Part shown: one piece after another, positions 12,135 to 25,363 of the stretch
How positions within the stretch are numbered: position 1 is the stretch's first letter
Layout: every line of letters begins with the position of its first letter
NCBI GenBank assembly: GCA_003116995.1
Contig: BDSL01000178.1
Coordinates: forward strand, 1-64,000
Origin: Yamagishiella unicocca
Taxonomy: Eukaryota; Chlorophyta; Chlorophyceae; Chlamydomonadales; Volvocaceae
Direction of reading: 5' to 3'
Length of the DNA: 64,000 bases
Position numbers and translations under genes: made by a program
The notes under the pieces: model-generated
Database searches by the model: none
What the model was told of the DNA's origin: nothing
Seen by the model: the letters and a program-made list of their open reading frames with translations, nothing else

Positions 12135-12820
12135 TGTGGGTTGCAGGTGGAGGGTACAGACAGACGCTGCCGAGGGCACCGGAGGCGACGGCCAAATGTG
12201 AGCCGTCCGGGACACCGAAGCAGGCTGAGCGGCTGGCGTGGCTGAGTGTTCGTCACCATTTTGCAGGCAGGGGGTGGATTGCAATCGCGGGCGCGGGGCA
12301 TGCCGAGCGACGCGGTGACTGCTTGACTTATAGTGGATACAGAACAGCACACAGGTTGCGTTCTGTGGTGTGGGTCCTTTGCATCTGAGTGCATGCAGTG
12401 GAGGCCAGCGTTTTTTGCTTGTGAGCAGTGCCGTTCGTGTTACCAGTTTTCGTGTCACCAGTTTTCAGGTTGTGTCTGTTGCACCTGCAGCGCCTACTGA
12501 GCGGGCAGGACTCGGGCGCCACGAGTGTGTGGCTTTTGAGCACACGTACAAAGTACTGAAGAGGTATGCACGCAGGGACACAGGGCAATATTATTTTCTC
12601 GGCTCCCTGAAAAGGAGTCCGGTGACGAAATCACACCAACGCACACGTCGTTCGGGTCTCGGCGTGATGGCCAGTGTGGAGTTCAGGGTCTCGCGTCAGA
12701 TTTTTTGGTCCGTTTCTGCATGTACTATATTTGGATATGCCGAAGGGGCGAAGAAGTGTTGTGAAAAAGTGTCAAGACGGCACAGTTCGAGCAGGGGCTG
12801 TGCGCCATGATTGGCAGTTG
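12135..12820. other. Convergent intergenic region, no gene seen
   Basis: Lies between the 3' ends of the starch-protein gene (+) and the coiled-coil gene (-). A 16-bp direct duplication (TTACCAGTTTTCGTG-like) occurs near 12438-12466. The open frame at 12370-12810 lacks coding character and has no homology I recognise, so it is probably 3' UTR or spacer. Confidence 0.5.
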
Positions 12821-12836
12821 TTACATCATTTTTACA
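12821..12836 (-). terminator. Paired TGTAA signals (minus), coiled-coil gene
   Basis: Two TTACA words on the plus strand (12821-12825 and 12832-12836) are TGTAA on the minus strand, about 260 bases after the stop codon of the 13.1 kb gene. Confidence 0.5.
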
Positions 12837-13095
12837 TGTTTGCCAGGATGCCTGGCATCGGCTCTTTGTCCGCATAGTTAAGCTGCAGGTCCGAAGGGTT
12901 GGCTGGCGGTAACATTTGGTAACACGCGCTTAGTCTAATGGTCGCCCGGTCTCCGTCGAAATTTCAGCTTGGTGCATGCATGCACGCTCTGCAAAGTGTA
13001 CACGCATACTTCTCCTGCAGTAAGCCCCAGTAAAGTGGCACTAAGTTGCATTGTAACCGACTGGTCGCTCAGATCGCCAACGCCGCTGCCGAGCC

Positions 13096-16000
13096 TCAGG
13101 CCTTGAAGCTCGTTCGCACCGACGCCCAACGGCGGCTCTGGACGGTCGTTGCGCGACTGCCGGTCGCATCAACCCCCGTCGGAAGCACCGACGCTGTGGA
13201 CAACCGCACCGGCCGGTCGCGGCTGCCGCCGTTGCTGCCCGATGGCGCTGGCGGCCCCGCACCGCCCCCCGTTCCTTCCCGGCTCCTGTCCTTGTCCTGA
13301 TCACGTTCGCGCAGGCCTACTGCCGCACCGCGCTGCGTCGTCGCAGGCCCCCCCACAGCTTCGCCCGCTGCGCCTGCACCGCTGCCACCCGCCCCGGGAT
13401 GACGAGAGCTGCAGGGAGCGCATACGTCGAAAATGAGCTGCTTGATGCGCTCCTCCAGTTTGGCAATGGTCTGCGGCGGGTTGGCGGCTGCACCGCTGCC
13501 AGCTGAGGCGCTACCTGCGAGGGGACAAAGTGTTCAGTCAATATCTTCAACCAGTACCCAACGCATATTCCGCGTGTCTGCACTCTCGATACTACCAAAG
13601 TACATTTGCGCATCCGTTATAACCTCCATAATCCATCGATGGTGAATGTTGTTTTAACAGAAGGATTCCTATGAAAGGGATTCAGGAGAGGAACACCGCT
13701 TACCATGGATGGGCGTGCCCGCGCCACGAATCGTTGGTATCGGCGTCCCGAAGGCACCCGATGCATCGATGGCGCGCTCCGACGACTTGGCGTCTGGGGT
13801 GCCGCTTGTGTCGGCGACAGCGGCGTCCGCGCTGGCGTCGACTATATCCCTTTCCTCATCATCCGCGCGCGGAGAGGTTGCGGCAGCAGCAGCCGCTGCA
13901 GCAACCTGAAAGACAGATGATGTTGATTAGCGAGGGAAAATGTGACCGCAGCGTGACGAAGCTTCGAGCTCTCCCCGCGAGAGTTGTTAGACCGTGGCTA
14001 GAGAGCGGAGCGCCAGGGGCCGCTCAGTCGCAATGCACGCACCTGGGCATCGCTGCGCCAGCTGTTTAGCTCGTCCAGGCACTTGCGCCTAGCCTCGCTG
14101 ATACCCTCTTCGAAGATCTCCTGTCGGCCCCACCAGAACCGAGAGCAACGGGAGCACCAGTTCAGGCGGTGATGTGCACCAGGCAATGCATTGGTAACGG
14201 CATCCAGGTACGGCGTCCCTATTGCTACCATAATTTCCTGTCATGTACCCTTTCCCAGGGGTTTGCCAGTCATCAACATGAGTCTCCATGTTATCTAACT
14301 TAACGGCTATGCCTTCTGTGCCATCCACAATAAAAGCTGCGATGCTGCCGAAGAACTGAATGATGTTCGCCCAACCATATCGCGTCAAACCTACCTTGCC
14401 GCCGGCATAAACGGTACCCTGCTCGGCTTGCTTGCCGCGCGCACTCAGCCGCATGGCGCGCTGACTCAGCGGCGTGCTGTAGAGCGCGTTGGAGGCCAGA
14501 CAAGCGGGCAGAACCTGCGCGCACATGGGGCACGGCCACGGTAAGGAGCCTAAGACGGTACTTCACACGCGCCCGTTAGGCGCGATACACGAAACGACAT
14601 GCCTAAAAGACCACCGTTACCTTCTCAATGGCCTTGCGTTCCGCTGTGGCCATCGACTTTCGGTTCTCGTCGGGTCCCATGCCCACTTGCACTGCAAGGT
14701 ACCTGAGGAGTGGAGCAGGGACGGAAAGGACCATTGTACGTGGGTAAACGGTGGGGCGTATAGTACGGTAAGTCGGCCGGTCGCTAGGGGCTAGGGGGGG
14801 TTGCTGACGGGCCGGGCAAGGGTCTGCCCCTGTTATGCCCCAGCACCGGCATGAACGATTCGCGGGCATTAGTCATGGTTTCGGCGCCGCTCCAGGAACG
14901 CGTATCTGAGCATGACGGTTGGAGTGAAATATCTCGCGAGTGTGGTGTTAGGTATGGTTCGTTGACACTGAGTAACGGGCGTCGTCTTATATCGTCTGGT
15001 AACTTTCGGTGTTGGATGGTAGCTGGCTCACGATCGGAGCCGAAGGGATAAGGTGCGCACATCGGGCCCACGTAGCCTTCGCCACCTTAGCACGGCGGGA
15101 TGCCACTCCTGGTATTCCCGGCCGTGCTCGAGTACCCTCTCGCACGAGATGCCCAGTTACAGACGTGTAACAACAGTGACGAGCATAGTTGCGCCGCAAG
15201 TAACAGTGCAGCTGTGGGCCGCGCTTCGGTTGGGAGTCAGAATACCCGGGGCAGAACCCGTAAGAGGTAGCGACTTGCGGCGTTCACCTGCTAACGTGCC
15301 TACGACCTGGTCAGTTGTAGCCTGAGCGCTCACGACAGCGCTCACGACAGCGCACGCCAGTCAGGTCTGGAGCCGGCCGATACGGTCAGCCAGAGAAGCG
15401 CGAATAGCACGGCCGGGAAGTGTTACACCTAGTGTCCGTGACGGCCGAAGCCTGCTGTGGGGCATGACAAGCCGCGCCCTTGTCCGCCACCTACCTGACG
15501 CACTGCTCCAGCTGGAACTTGTCGCGCAGCAGCACCGTGCACTCGTGGCGCATCTCCTCCAGCTCCTGCTTCAGCCGCAGGTGGTACTGGATCTTCTGTT
15601 TCGTGTTGTTGTGGCCCAAACCAGATTGCTCCCTGCAAAGTGAACAAAGGCGGCCGGGGTTGAATAGGTGCTGGGTGGTTTAGGCGCCGGCACACAAGGG
15701 GTTTGCAGGAACATCCCCGGGCTGCTGGTTGCGTCCATAGTACGCACATATATAAGTCTGCCCCTCACACACAATGCACACACTTCATGCAGTCTCGGCC
15801 TTTTAAAAAACACCTACTTCAAATCGTTCTCCATCTTCATCAGCCGCGCTACCAGGTGCTCGTTCTCCTCCGTCAGGCGCCGCAGCTCCAACGCAGCAGT
15901 CGCCTCAAGGATGACAGTGCGGCGGACTTGCTCCTCCAGCAACGCTGTCCGCCTATGGCTCCTCTCCAGTGCATCGCTCAGCGCACGAACCTGTACAGGA

Positions 16001-19000
16001 TCACCGGCACAGGAGGTTCAGATGCTCGGACAAGTTGAATTGCCCTGAAGCTTCTCACTCATTGCCAAACTGCACGCAGAATGCACGACATTACGAATCA
16101 AGGGTAAGCTGCGGTTCCCCCCTAGATCCGCACTTCGCCGCTAGGCAGAGCATTTTCCAGCCACAGAGTTGCGTAGCCAGCCTCACCTGATCGTCCAGTT
16201 TAGCTCGGGAACAAATGGGCGTCATGGATGCGATGCTGCCCTCCATATCCACCACCTGGTGCGTGGAAATGCGACACGGGAAGGATGGGGATAGACAAAA
16301 TTAGGTAGTACAGGTACTGCGTAGTAAGGTGGCCGCAAAGAAAAGGATAATTGAGACGCCGTAGTGTCGTGACAGTGTGTGTTGTCAACAACGGCGAAGG
16401 TTTGACGGAACACATGTCGCCTAAGTAGGGACAGGTTACCATAACACCAACTGTTCCACGCAAAAGGGCGCAGAGCAGCGGCTCATGATTGCTGGATAAG
16501 CCTGTGCAAAGTGCAAAGCAGCCAGTGTCGTGGATGAAATACCCACAATACACTGTACCGCCAGTTGTTTCAGATTACCTTGCCGAATTTACCCGGAAGC
16601 ACAAGCATTCATTCGCCCACCTGGCTCTGAAGCACGACGTTGCGAGCCTCCGAGTCCTGGAGGCGTGAGAACATATCCTCAAGCTCCTGACGAAGGTTCT
16701 CCATGTGCTGCTCCTGCAGCTCGAACGTGCGCATCTGGCCGCGGACCTGTCGGTGGCGGCATGGAAGCATTCTTAGGTCGACCGGCATGCAGCAGCGCGT
16801 GTCCGAGGTGAAGCGATGATGACAAGAGGGACAGATAGAAGGGAGCGGCCGGCACGTCGCCTGTCCTTACGTCCCTACCCACTTTGTCCAGATCCTCAGA
16901 CAACGCGTACACCTCCTCGCGGGCAATGGCCGCCTCCTCCTGCGCCGGGGCCACCAGCGCACGCAGTGACTCCGTTTCCGCCTCCATCTGGGCCGATCGG
17001 GCGCGCGCAGCTGCCAGCTCCGCCTGTCAGAAAATGCAACGTTGTAACGGGTTATAGTTAGAAACATGCAACGGGGACGCGGTGTGCCGGGTGCAGGCGC
17101 CACGGTGTCACATGCCTGGTTTGGCAATACGTCTTGCCAAACATTGCCAGGTATTACAACGGAATGCGTAAAAAACCCCAAAACGAGGTAAAATCAGGCA
17201 TTTGCTTGAGACGCCTTGTCTTTTGTCTGCACCGCACCTGGATGTCCATATCCCGTCGCCGCAGCTCTACCAGCTGCGACTGCAGATCAGCGCGCTCTGC
17301 TGTGGCAGCGGTGACCGCATTGGATGCCTCGTGACGGGCCACCTTGAGTTCCTATATCAAGCAATGTAGCATGGAACCGGATAACCCGTGAGTCAGCAAG
17401 TGCCAGAACGGACGCGAAATGTCGTCGTGACAATAGCAAGCACAACCCACGCATTGGCCACCGCGCATGATACCGGTTGCTGCGTACTGTGGAAGCAAGA
17501 GGCGGCTGAAGCCAAAGCCAAGCCTCTATGCTTCCAACAAATTCGTCTTTCTCGGGCGACACACGCCATTAAACTCTGTACGGCCTCACACAATTTCTCA
17601 CCTTGATTTCCTGTTCACGGTCTTGGAGATCCGTAACCAGTTGTGCAAGCTCCGCTCCCAGCGCTTCCGCACCCGCGCGTGACTCCTCCAGCTTACTCTC
17701 GAGCTTCCCCGTCCGTGCATCGGCCTGGCGGAGGAAATGAGGTACCAACGATGGGCGCCATTTTTAGCGTTGATGGGCAGGCATTGGCAGGTTGCTCACT
17801 CAAGAGGTTACGTAGTTGCACCTGACCGGGGCCACCCAGCTGCAAGACCTTGCCGCAACCTATTTGCCGAGGCCATCCCGGCCATGCCGACACGCAAATC
17901 AACAAGGAAAGGATTTCAGTTTAGCAGGAGGGTCACGCACCGCCTCGGCATTGGCCCTGGCCTTTGCGGCATCCTCCTGCTTCTCCGCCTGCACTTCCTG
18001 CAGCTTGACCTCCAGCTGCGACCGATGCGTCGCTTCCTCAGCCAGGCTCGCCTCCAGCTCCGCCACCCTGCCCTCCAGCGAGGCGCATCGTGCGCCGCTC
18101 TCCGCCAAGTTCTCCCCGGCTGACGCGTACACAATCGCAAGTTCAGCCCTGACTGCCTCAGTGTGCGCAAGCTGCTGCTCCAGAGCACCGACGGTGCATC
18201 GCAGTTCCTCCAGGGAGGCCCCCCGAGTCGCGAGATCGTCCTGGGCCTGCGCAAGCTCTGCGGCCTGCTTCTCGGCGGCACTGCGGACGTCTTGAAGGCA
18301 GGCGTGCAGCCTCTCAGCCTGCGGCAGAACAGGCAATGGAACGATACGGCTCCTGGGTTGGAAAGGAGGCAATGCCACAAGGCTAACATGCTTTCACTTT
18401 ACTTGTTCGCAACCTGTACGTGCCGCCAACTTCCCAACACTGTGAGCCAACACGCAAAAGCCCTACCTCTCCTTGCACTGCCACCAACGCTGACAGCTTG
18501 CTCGCCAGCTCGCCCTGCAAAGCCTCCAGGTTCCCGCTGAGGGCGACGCCCTCGCGCTCCCGCTGTCCCAGCTGCTCCTGCAGCGCAGCTTGCCGTGCAG
18601 CCTCCTCCTTCATCAGCTCTTCGTGGTTCCGCAGGAGACCCTCACGAGCCTCGCGGGCGGCAGACAGGTCCCTCTCAAGCTGTGCACACTGCTGCTCCAG
18701 GAGCTGTTTCGCGTCTTCGCTGCCCGACAGCTGCTGCTCTGAGGCAGCCAGCTGGTCCCGCAACGCGGCCTCACGCGCTGCGCCGTCCGCCATGGCTGAC
18801 CTAGCAGAAGCCAAATCGACGGAGATGTCCGCGCCGCTCGCGCGCTGCAGCTCCAGCTCCCCGCGCAGCTCAGCTTGTGCGGCCTCAAGCTCCGTTACCG
18901 TGCGCCGTAGCGAGGTCACGTCGCCCTTGGTCTGGCTGAGTGCAGCCTCCAGGGCGCCGTTGAGCTCCGCCGTAGCTGTGGCAGCCTCCGCCGCTGCCTC

Positions 19001-22000
19001 TGCCTCCGCCAGCATCTGAGAAATGCGAGCGTCGCGTGCTTGCAGGTCCGTGCTACGGTCCGCCAGCTCGCCTGTCAGCTCGCTGATGGCCGTGTCGCGC
19101 TCTGCAAGCGTCTCACGTAGGCGCGCTGCGGTCGCCTCGAGCCCACCCAGCGCCTCATTGCGCTGCTGCAGGTCCGATATTAGCGCGGTGACCTTGCCGT
19201 CGCGGTCCGAAGCGAGTTCGTTGAGCTGCAGCACCTGAGCCTCCAAGCCAGCCACAGTACCATTGCGCTCTGCCAAGACCAGCGTCAAATGCGCCATCTC
19301 TTCACCCCGTGCCTGCAGCGCCGCGCGCTCAGCAGCCAACTGCACGCCAAGTTCAGCGGCTTCGGCCTCCTTCGCGCTCACGGTTCCACGCAGCTCCTCT
19401 ATTGTTACCGCACGCTCGGTCAGCGCACCCGCCTGCTGCTGCACCTTGGCAGATAGCGCGGCTACCTCCTCGTCGAGCTGCCCCACCTTGGTCGAGCGCT
19501 CTTCAAGCTGCTGCGTCTGCTGGCAAATCATGATTTGCGCCGCTTCAAGCTTAGCGGTCGTGGAAGCCACAGCCGTGGTCTGCACTGCCAGGCTGTTCTG
19601 CAGAGCCGCCAATTGCTGCTGCAGCGCCTCAGCGGCAGCGCTTTGCTCCTCGCACTCAGCCGCCTTGGCCCCCAGACGCTCCTCCAGCTGCGCCTTTGAC
19701 GTCGCCAGTCCCTGCTCGCGTGTAGCGGCGGCTTCCAGTTCCTCACGCCGCTTTTGAAGGTCGGCAGTCAGGCCCTCTACAGCGGCCTTCTGCTCTCCAA
19801 GCTGCTGCACAAGTTCCGCTACCCTGATTGTGAAGCTCACGAGAGATTCATCCCGTTGCCGTACGCACTGTTGGGCGTTTTCTAGCTCCGCGCCGAGGTT
19901 GCCGTTGTTGCACTTCAGCTCGTCGAGCTCTGACGTCTGGGCTGCCATTTGCTGGGTGAGGGTCTCAACCGAGGCTTCCTTGCTTTCAATCACAGACGTC
20001 AACGCGGATACCTGCAGCTTTGCATCCGCCAGCTCCCCCTGAACCGCGCTCAGGAGATCGCTGCGCTCACAGGATTCAGCTCGTGCTGCCGCGAGGTCGC
20101 CTAGGAGGCGCTCCGCATTCTCACTGCTTTGCACAACCGCAGCCTTGAGGTCGGCAACTGCGCCCTGAGACTTGTGAAGCTCCAGCTGAGTTGCTGCAAG
20201 GGCATCCTCCGAGCGCTGGACCTGTTGTTCTGCTTCCGCCCGCTTGGCGGTTTGGTCGTTCAGCTCGGATGCCCGCTGCCTGCACTGCTCTTCGAGCGAG
20301 GCCACGCTATCACGCAGCGTGGCGCTCTCCGTCTTAGCGACCTGCAGCTGCTGCTGAACTGTGGCGAGCTCCGCAAGAACCAAGCCTGCGTTCACGGAGG
20401 GACGGGGCGAACGGTGAGCGGACGTCAGCGTCACATTTCGCACTGCGGGAAGGCGTGCCCATGAGCTGCAGGTCACTAATGGTAATGCCAATCATTCGTT
20501 CAATGCGACTCAAAGCGCCACAAACCCGCCTGTGGTCTTAGTTCACGTATTCACGCATCTATGCTGTTTCCAGACACCCAGCCGATTGTGTCGCCCCTCA
20601 CCAGCTTTGCAGCGTTCCTCATCAGCTTCATTGCGCAGGGTGCTGTGCTGCCGCTTGAGCTCCGTGCGCGCCTCAACTGCCTGCACAATGTACACCAGAC
20701 GCAATTGTAATGACAGCATACAGGCGCGTCGCCGTTTACTTGTTGGTCGAAATGGGCTGCACTCTCAACCTAGGCAACAGGGACAAAATGCGAAAGTGCG
20801 CACCTGCTCCAGCTCCCGTACAAGCTGCTCCACGCGTGCTGTTCCCTCCTGTGCCGCTTTGCTGGCCGCCGCCTCCTTTGCGGACAGCTCGGCGAGCTGG
20901 CCGGTGGTTGCTGAAAGCTCCTTTCGGATGTGCGCAAGCTCGCTGTCTTGTTCATCGAGCTTGCTCTGCACCTCGGCAACACGGCTCGCAGTTAGAAGCG
21001 TACTGATTGGTTATTTCAATGGGGCCGACATGGAATTTTATAAAAGCACTAATGTGTGCCACACAAACACACCATTCGCGTGTGCGCGTTATTTCTCATG
21101 TGGATTCACCATGCGAGTTTGCATCCCTTACATCCCTTAGTGGTTAGTGCAAAGCGTGTGCCCGAAGTGCGAAGTGCGAGCAATTAGCAGGTCTGGGTGA
21201 CCTGCTAATTGGCAGCTCTGGGCAAAGTGCAGGCTCAAACCCTTAAAATTTAATCCGCAAGGTCTCATTTACTGGCTTACATGCAGCAATACCTGCCTCC
21301 TTCAGTGTCCTGGGATGTCCCCGGTGGTTCGGCCTTTTGTTCCGGAACCAAACGTAACAAGTACTACTACGACCTGCCTCGCTTACCTGGAGCTGCGCTT
21401 TGTACTCCTGTGCTGCTGCTAGGTCTTTTTCCGCCTTCTCCGATTTCTCCTTCAGCAGCTTTTCCAATTCCTGCGTCAGCATATGCGTGGGTAGACATCC
21501 GGTATGTGTATGTGTACAACATTCACTGACACCACGTAAGCTACAATGCAGCATGGGTACTGAAAGAAACGGGTGAGACCATACCCCTGCCACCTACCTT
21601 GACACGCTTCTGCGCTGCCTCGAGGTCCTTGGTAAGTTCGTGGATGCGTGTAGTTGCCCATGAGAACTTCCGGTCGTTAGCAGGGTTGGCAGGCTTCCTC
21701 TCGCGTGGGGGAGACGGCTCCTGCCGTAGGACGCTCTCTGAATCACCAGGACCACGGCAACAAGCTAATGTCAGCCGAACAGGTTGAACAGTTGAAGCGC
21801 ACCAGCTCTCAATTAATTGACGAGTATAATCGCAAGGTTACCTTCTAGCTCTTGCGATGAAAACCGCTCCCCGGTCAAGAATCCGCTCTTTGGCGGAAGC
21901 TTCGTCTCCAAGTCCTTGGGATCATATGAGCCTGTTGTTATAGTAGACTTGGTTCAGAAAGTATAAACAACTGCATGCTCCATAATTCATACTGTTGACC

Positions 22001-22899
22001 CACCAGGTCCTGGCGTCAGCTCCTTCGTCGTGGGGAACCGTTCAGGCCCCCGGCCGAAGCCAAGTACCATGTTCTTCAATGCCCCAAAGGATGGATTGTA
22101 GTGATAGATTGATTCGTCAAATGCTACGGTCTTGCAATGTGGTCAGCTCTTCGCGCCTAAAGGGCGGACAGTAAGAGGTGGCGCCTGTTCAGCTCCTTGA
22201 TAGTTTGGCAGACGTGCTTTCATACTGAACAGCCGGAAGTATCTGTATGGACGCGCTTGGAAGTCGGCCGGTGGAAACTCCATAGATTGATGACATTACC
22301 TTCAAAATCCGGATTCAAAGGTCATGTCAACTTAGCGTTCCGGGTTCATCCCCAAGGGCTGTATCTACGGTGGAAATCATACAAATCCTTACGAATTGAT
22401 CCTGTTAAGAATTCAGCCAGAGGCGCATGGCCGGTGGTTAGTCCCAGCAAGTTGCCTGCGCATAAATTCTTCACAAAGCCTCAAGGTATATCAACGACGT
22501 GACCGCGTACGTCATTGATTATGTCCTATCATTGTACAATGCTTTGCTACGGTCATGTCGCTACAAGCAGAACGTAGTTGTTGGCGTGCCAACAACAGCA
22601 ACAACAACCAACCCTTTGCATAGCCAACCCGTCGCATGTCTCGTACTCACATACCACAACGGATGCGCGCCTGCACTTCATTGGGTAATCCAAGGCCAGG
22701 ACGCAGCTTGACATGCACAGTTCCTAAAGATACCCGCATGGAGACATTCCCAGCGATATAATACACGTTGGGTACAGGCACGCGCAATTAGGGTTGTGGC
22801 ATTCTCCCTGCCTGTGCTTGCACCTCGACGGACCTTACCACACCATGCTATCTTCAGCACATGGAGCCGAAAATCCCAAACATGAATCCCCGTCCTCAT
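13096..22899 (-). CDS. HMMR: HMMR/RHAMM-like coiled-coil protein, about 1,657 aa
   Basis: Twenty-three exons: 22899-22839, 22723-22655, 22479-22393, 22123-22004, 21931-21842, 21737-21598, 21470-21387, 20965-20804, 20680-20602, 20385-18467, 18318-17941, 17724-17602, 17351-17238, 17023-16883, 16746-16621, 16255-16187, 15990-15818, 15632-15495, 14702-14621, 14514-14395, 14120-14043, 13905-13704, 13514-13096. All phases agree and the total is 4,974 bases. Near residue 110 is TPGPGSYDPK followed by a Ser/Phe/Arg segment, the arrangement of the HMMR N-terminus and of sperm-tail PG-rich repeats. Residues about 190-1320 are continuous coiled coil. Exon 15632-15495 encodes GHNNTKQKIQYHLRLK, the HMMR C-terminal signature. 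Known HMMR binds microtubules and works with TPX2 and dynein light chain at spindle poles; it is cytosolic. The tail (from about 1,386) is Ala/Ser/Gly-rich. The first three exons are weakly biased, so the start is less sure than the rest. Confidence 0.8.
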
Positions 22900-23062
22900 A
22901 AGAAGCTATGCAGCCTTGAAACCCGCTCCAACCACTTGCTGGAGTTGAAACGGCAGCTTACTGCCACGCCTCTGTGCGAGCAGCTTGACTGCAAGGGGTC
23001 AGTGTTGCAAACCTAGCGGGTATTGAATGGCAACCGTGGCAGTCTTCCAACGTTCGAAGGCT

Positions 23063-25181
23063 TCAGAAGTCCACACCTTCGAAAAGGTGCCGCATGTCCT
23101 CTGGCAGCTCCATCGGCTTGCACGGAGCCCCGTTCGCAAAGTGGGGGAACCACTTCATCGGGATGCGCTTGCTGCGTAGGGGCAGCAGGTGTAGCTGGTC
23201 GGCTGCCACCCAGCACGCGCCCGCAGATTCAAAACAAGGCACGGTCTTCGGCGCCGCTGTCTCATCCCGCAGGGTGGCGTAGAACACGGATAGACGCCAG
23301 TTAGGCTTGCCGGTCGTAGGCTCTACGGTATAATGGACCTGGTTTGGCGTCGGGAGGGGCAGTGAGGGACTCAGTCGCGACGGTATAGCGTCGATGCCAA
23401 CGTCGGTGCCAACGATATCGGGTGGGAGCCGACGAGTGCTAAGTGGGGCCTGGACTGGGTGCAAGTGGTGGAGGGAGTGCGTATCTTATGTTGAAAAGGT
23501 TATGCGGAGACGGTGGCGCACAGGTCAACGTCTGTGACAACACCGCCAGGGCGTCCACCATCGCGGAACATTCCCATTCTTTCGCAAAAACCAATCGAAA
23601 GTACTTACTGCTTAATTCACTCAATGGTGCACTGCTGCGCTGCCCAGGGCCCACCATGAAACACCCAGGATGCATTTTGCGTGTGCGATCCCGCTTTCCT
23701 TTCGCACGCGACCACGGAAACAGAGACGTCCGTCCGCGCTCCTTCTTCGCTTACTTCTTCAAGCCCATGGAGCACCACCTCGACGCCTGCCTCCTCCAGG
23801 CACTCGCGAACGGCAGAGGCCCGCACAGTCTCGCCTAAGTCCGTGCCGCCGCCTGGCGCGTGCACAATACGATAATGGGCAGCAAGCAATTGCCGGACAT
23901 AGAACTGAACCCAAGGGGCGAACTGGCTTATATATGGCTTTCTGGACTCTTTAAGCCGTGGAATCCATGCTATCAACCAAGCGCCGAAACGTATGCGCCC
24001 CGTGTGCGGCTTATGGCATACGACTGCTGAACCGCGCAGCACGCGTTCGCGAGCCTTGCGCAGTGAGGATGCGTGGAAGATTACGCACGAGACGAATTCG
24101 ACGCTTGTTAGGCAGGCATCCCTTGTCCAACCGCACAATACCGGTGTTGACAAGCGGATATGAGAGTTGTATTGAGGCAGCCGGAGAGTCTACGGTGCTG
24201 ACGGATGATGGGCGCCCTACCGCCGTGCACACCGCACCCCCACCCCCCGGATACCCCCCCCGCCTACCTGGCACCCAGTAACCCTGCGCCGCGAATTCCT
24301 GCACCTGCGTGGCGGCAGGCAGGACGGGGCATTGGCCGCAGGGATACGCAACGACGCGAATGCAACGTCCGGTCACCGCTATGTATGATCAGACTTGAAG
24401 GTCATCCGGAGTGGCTTGGAAAATAAATAAAACTGGCTGCTACTTATGGGAGGTCAGAAGGCAAGGACATGATCCTTTAATTGGTTGGTCCCCCTCAGCG
24501 CCCATAACTAGCTGGCAGCGGTGGCTTCAAGCCCGCAGGAGTAGCACCCATCACACGCACGCTCAACCAACGACACGTTCGCGCCTGGGGCAACCCTTCC
24601 TGCACTCCCACACCCTCCCTGCACTCCCACACCCTCCCTGCACTCCCACACCCTCGCTGCACTCCCACACCCTCGCTGCACTCCTGCGCCCCCCCCCCCC
24701 ACCATGAGGAACTTGTTATCGCGGCGGCGGTGCACCACCACCGCAGCGCCCAATCCCCGGCGGAACTCGTGCTGCGGCCCGCGCGGGTCGTGTTCCTCGT
24801 GGATGTGCACCGCCAGGTTGTCCTCCACCCCGCCGCACACGCTGCAGGCTCCGGCGCGGTTCTCGTCGTAGATGTGGTAGAGCGGCTGGTGGAGCCACAG
24901 CTCCTGGGCTGTGAGGCCGATCTGACCGCACCAGGCACACGAGCAGGGGCCGGCGCCAGGCGCAGCGGCGCCTGGGAGGGCACGCATCCGGAGATTAGGA
25001 ACCAGGCTAGACAGAGGCTAGACCAGCGCAGTGCGCCGATCCCGCAAGGTGGTGACATTAAGTTGAGACGCCGCCTACCGACCTGCCGGCTTTTGGGTTC
25101 ATTCGTCCTCGTGCCCAGCGGGCAAGCACGAGCAACAGCGGCGCACCTCAAGGTGTCACCAGGTGCGAGCCACCCCCCCAT
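23063..25181 (-). CDS. Nudix hydrolase with N-terminal Cys/His zinc-binding-like segment, 233 aa
   Basis: Exons 25181-25160, 24971-24703, 24304-24268, 23852-23755, 23338-23063; phases agree and the total is 702 bases. Residues 17-68 hold C-x2-C (19, 22), C-x2-C (50, 53) and then H-x-H-x2-H (63, 65, 68), enough ligands for one or two zinc sites. The Nudix fold follows. Its box reads GGTDLGE, seven residues, then RECLEEAGV (residues 111-133), fitting G-x5-E-x7-R-E-U-x-E-E-x-G-U with every catalytic Glu present. Nudix enzymes hydrolyse nucleoside diphosphates linked to another group; substrate cannot be told from sequence. The C-terminal half (from VHYTVEP) completes the fold with a Trp/Pro-rich end. 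The first 22-base exon is supported only by phase and an ATG. The box is split between two exons at a phase 1 intron. Confidence 0.85.
24597..24693. repeat. 19-bp tandem repeat in Nudix gene intron 2
   Basis: About five copies of CCTGCACTCCCACACCCTC, just after (in gene orientation) the donor at 24702. It makes a false Gly/Val-rich frame on the minus strand. Confidence 0.85.
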
Positions 25182-25363
25182 GTCGCTGCAGGATGCCGCG
25201 CTTCAGAACGGCAGCGGTTCGGCACCCTCGGGGCAAATCCAGCCGTCGGACCGCTGACCGCTACAACCCGAGCCTCACCCCACCATGCCACCACAACACT
25301 GCACGCGGCCAAGCGCCGACCTATGGAAAGGTCTACTTTTGGAAAGGTCTACTTTATCGCCGT

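Noticed and set aside
12370..12810. 146-residue plus-strand gene after the starch protein
   Set aside because: It lies after the TGTAA signal, has no recognisable domain and overlaps the expected 3' UTRs of two convergent genes.
18420..20464. Plus-strand Ser/Ala-rich and Cys-rich frames across the coiled-coil exon
   Set aside because: They are shadows of the 1,919-base coiled-coil exon on the minus strand, which matches neighbouring exons in phase.
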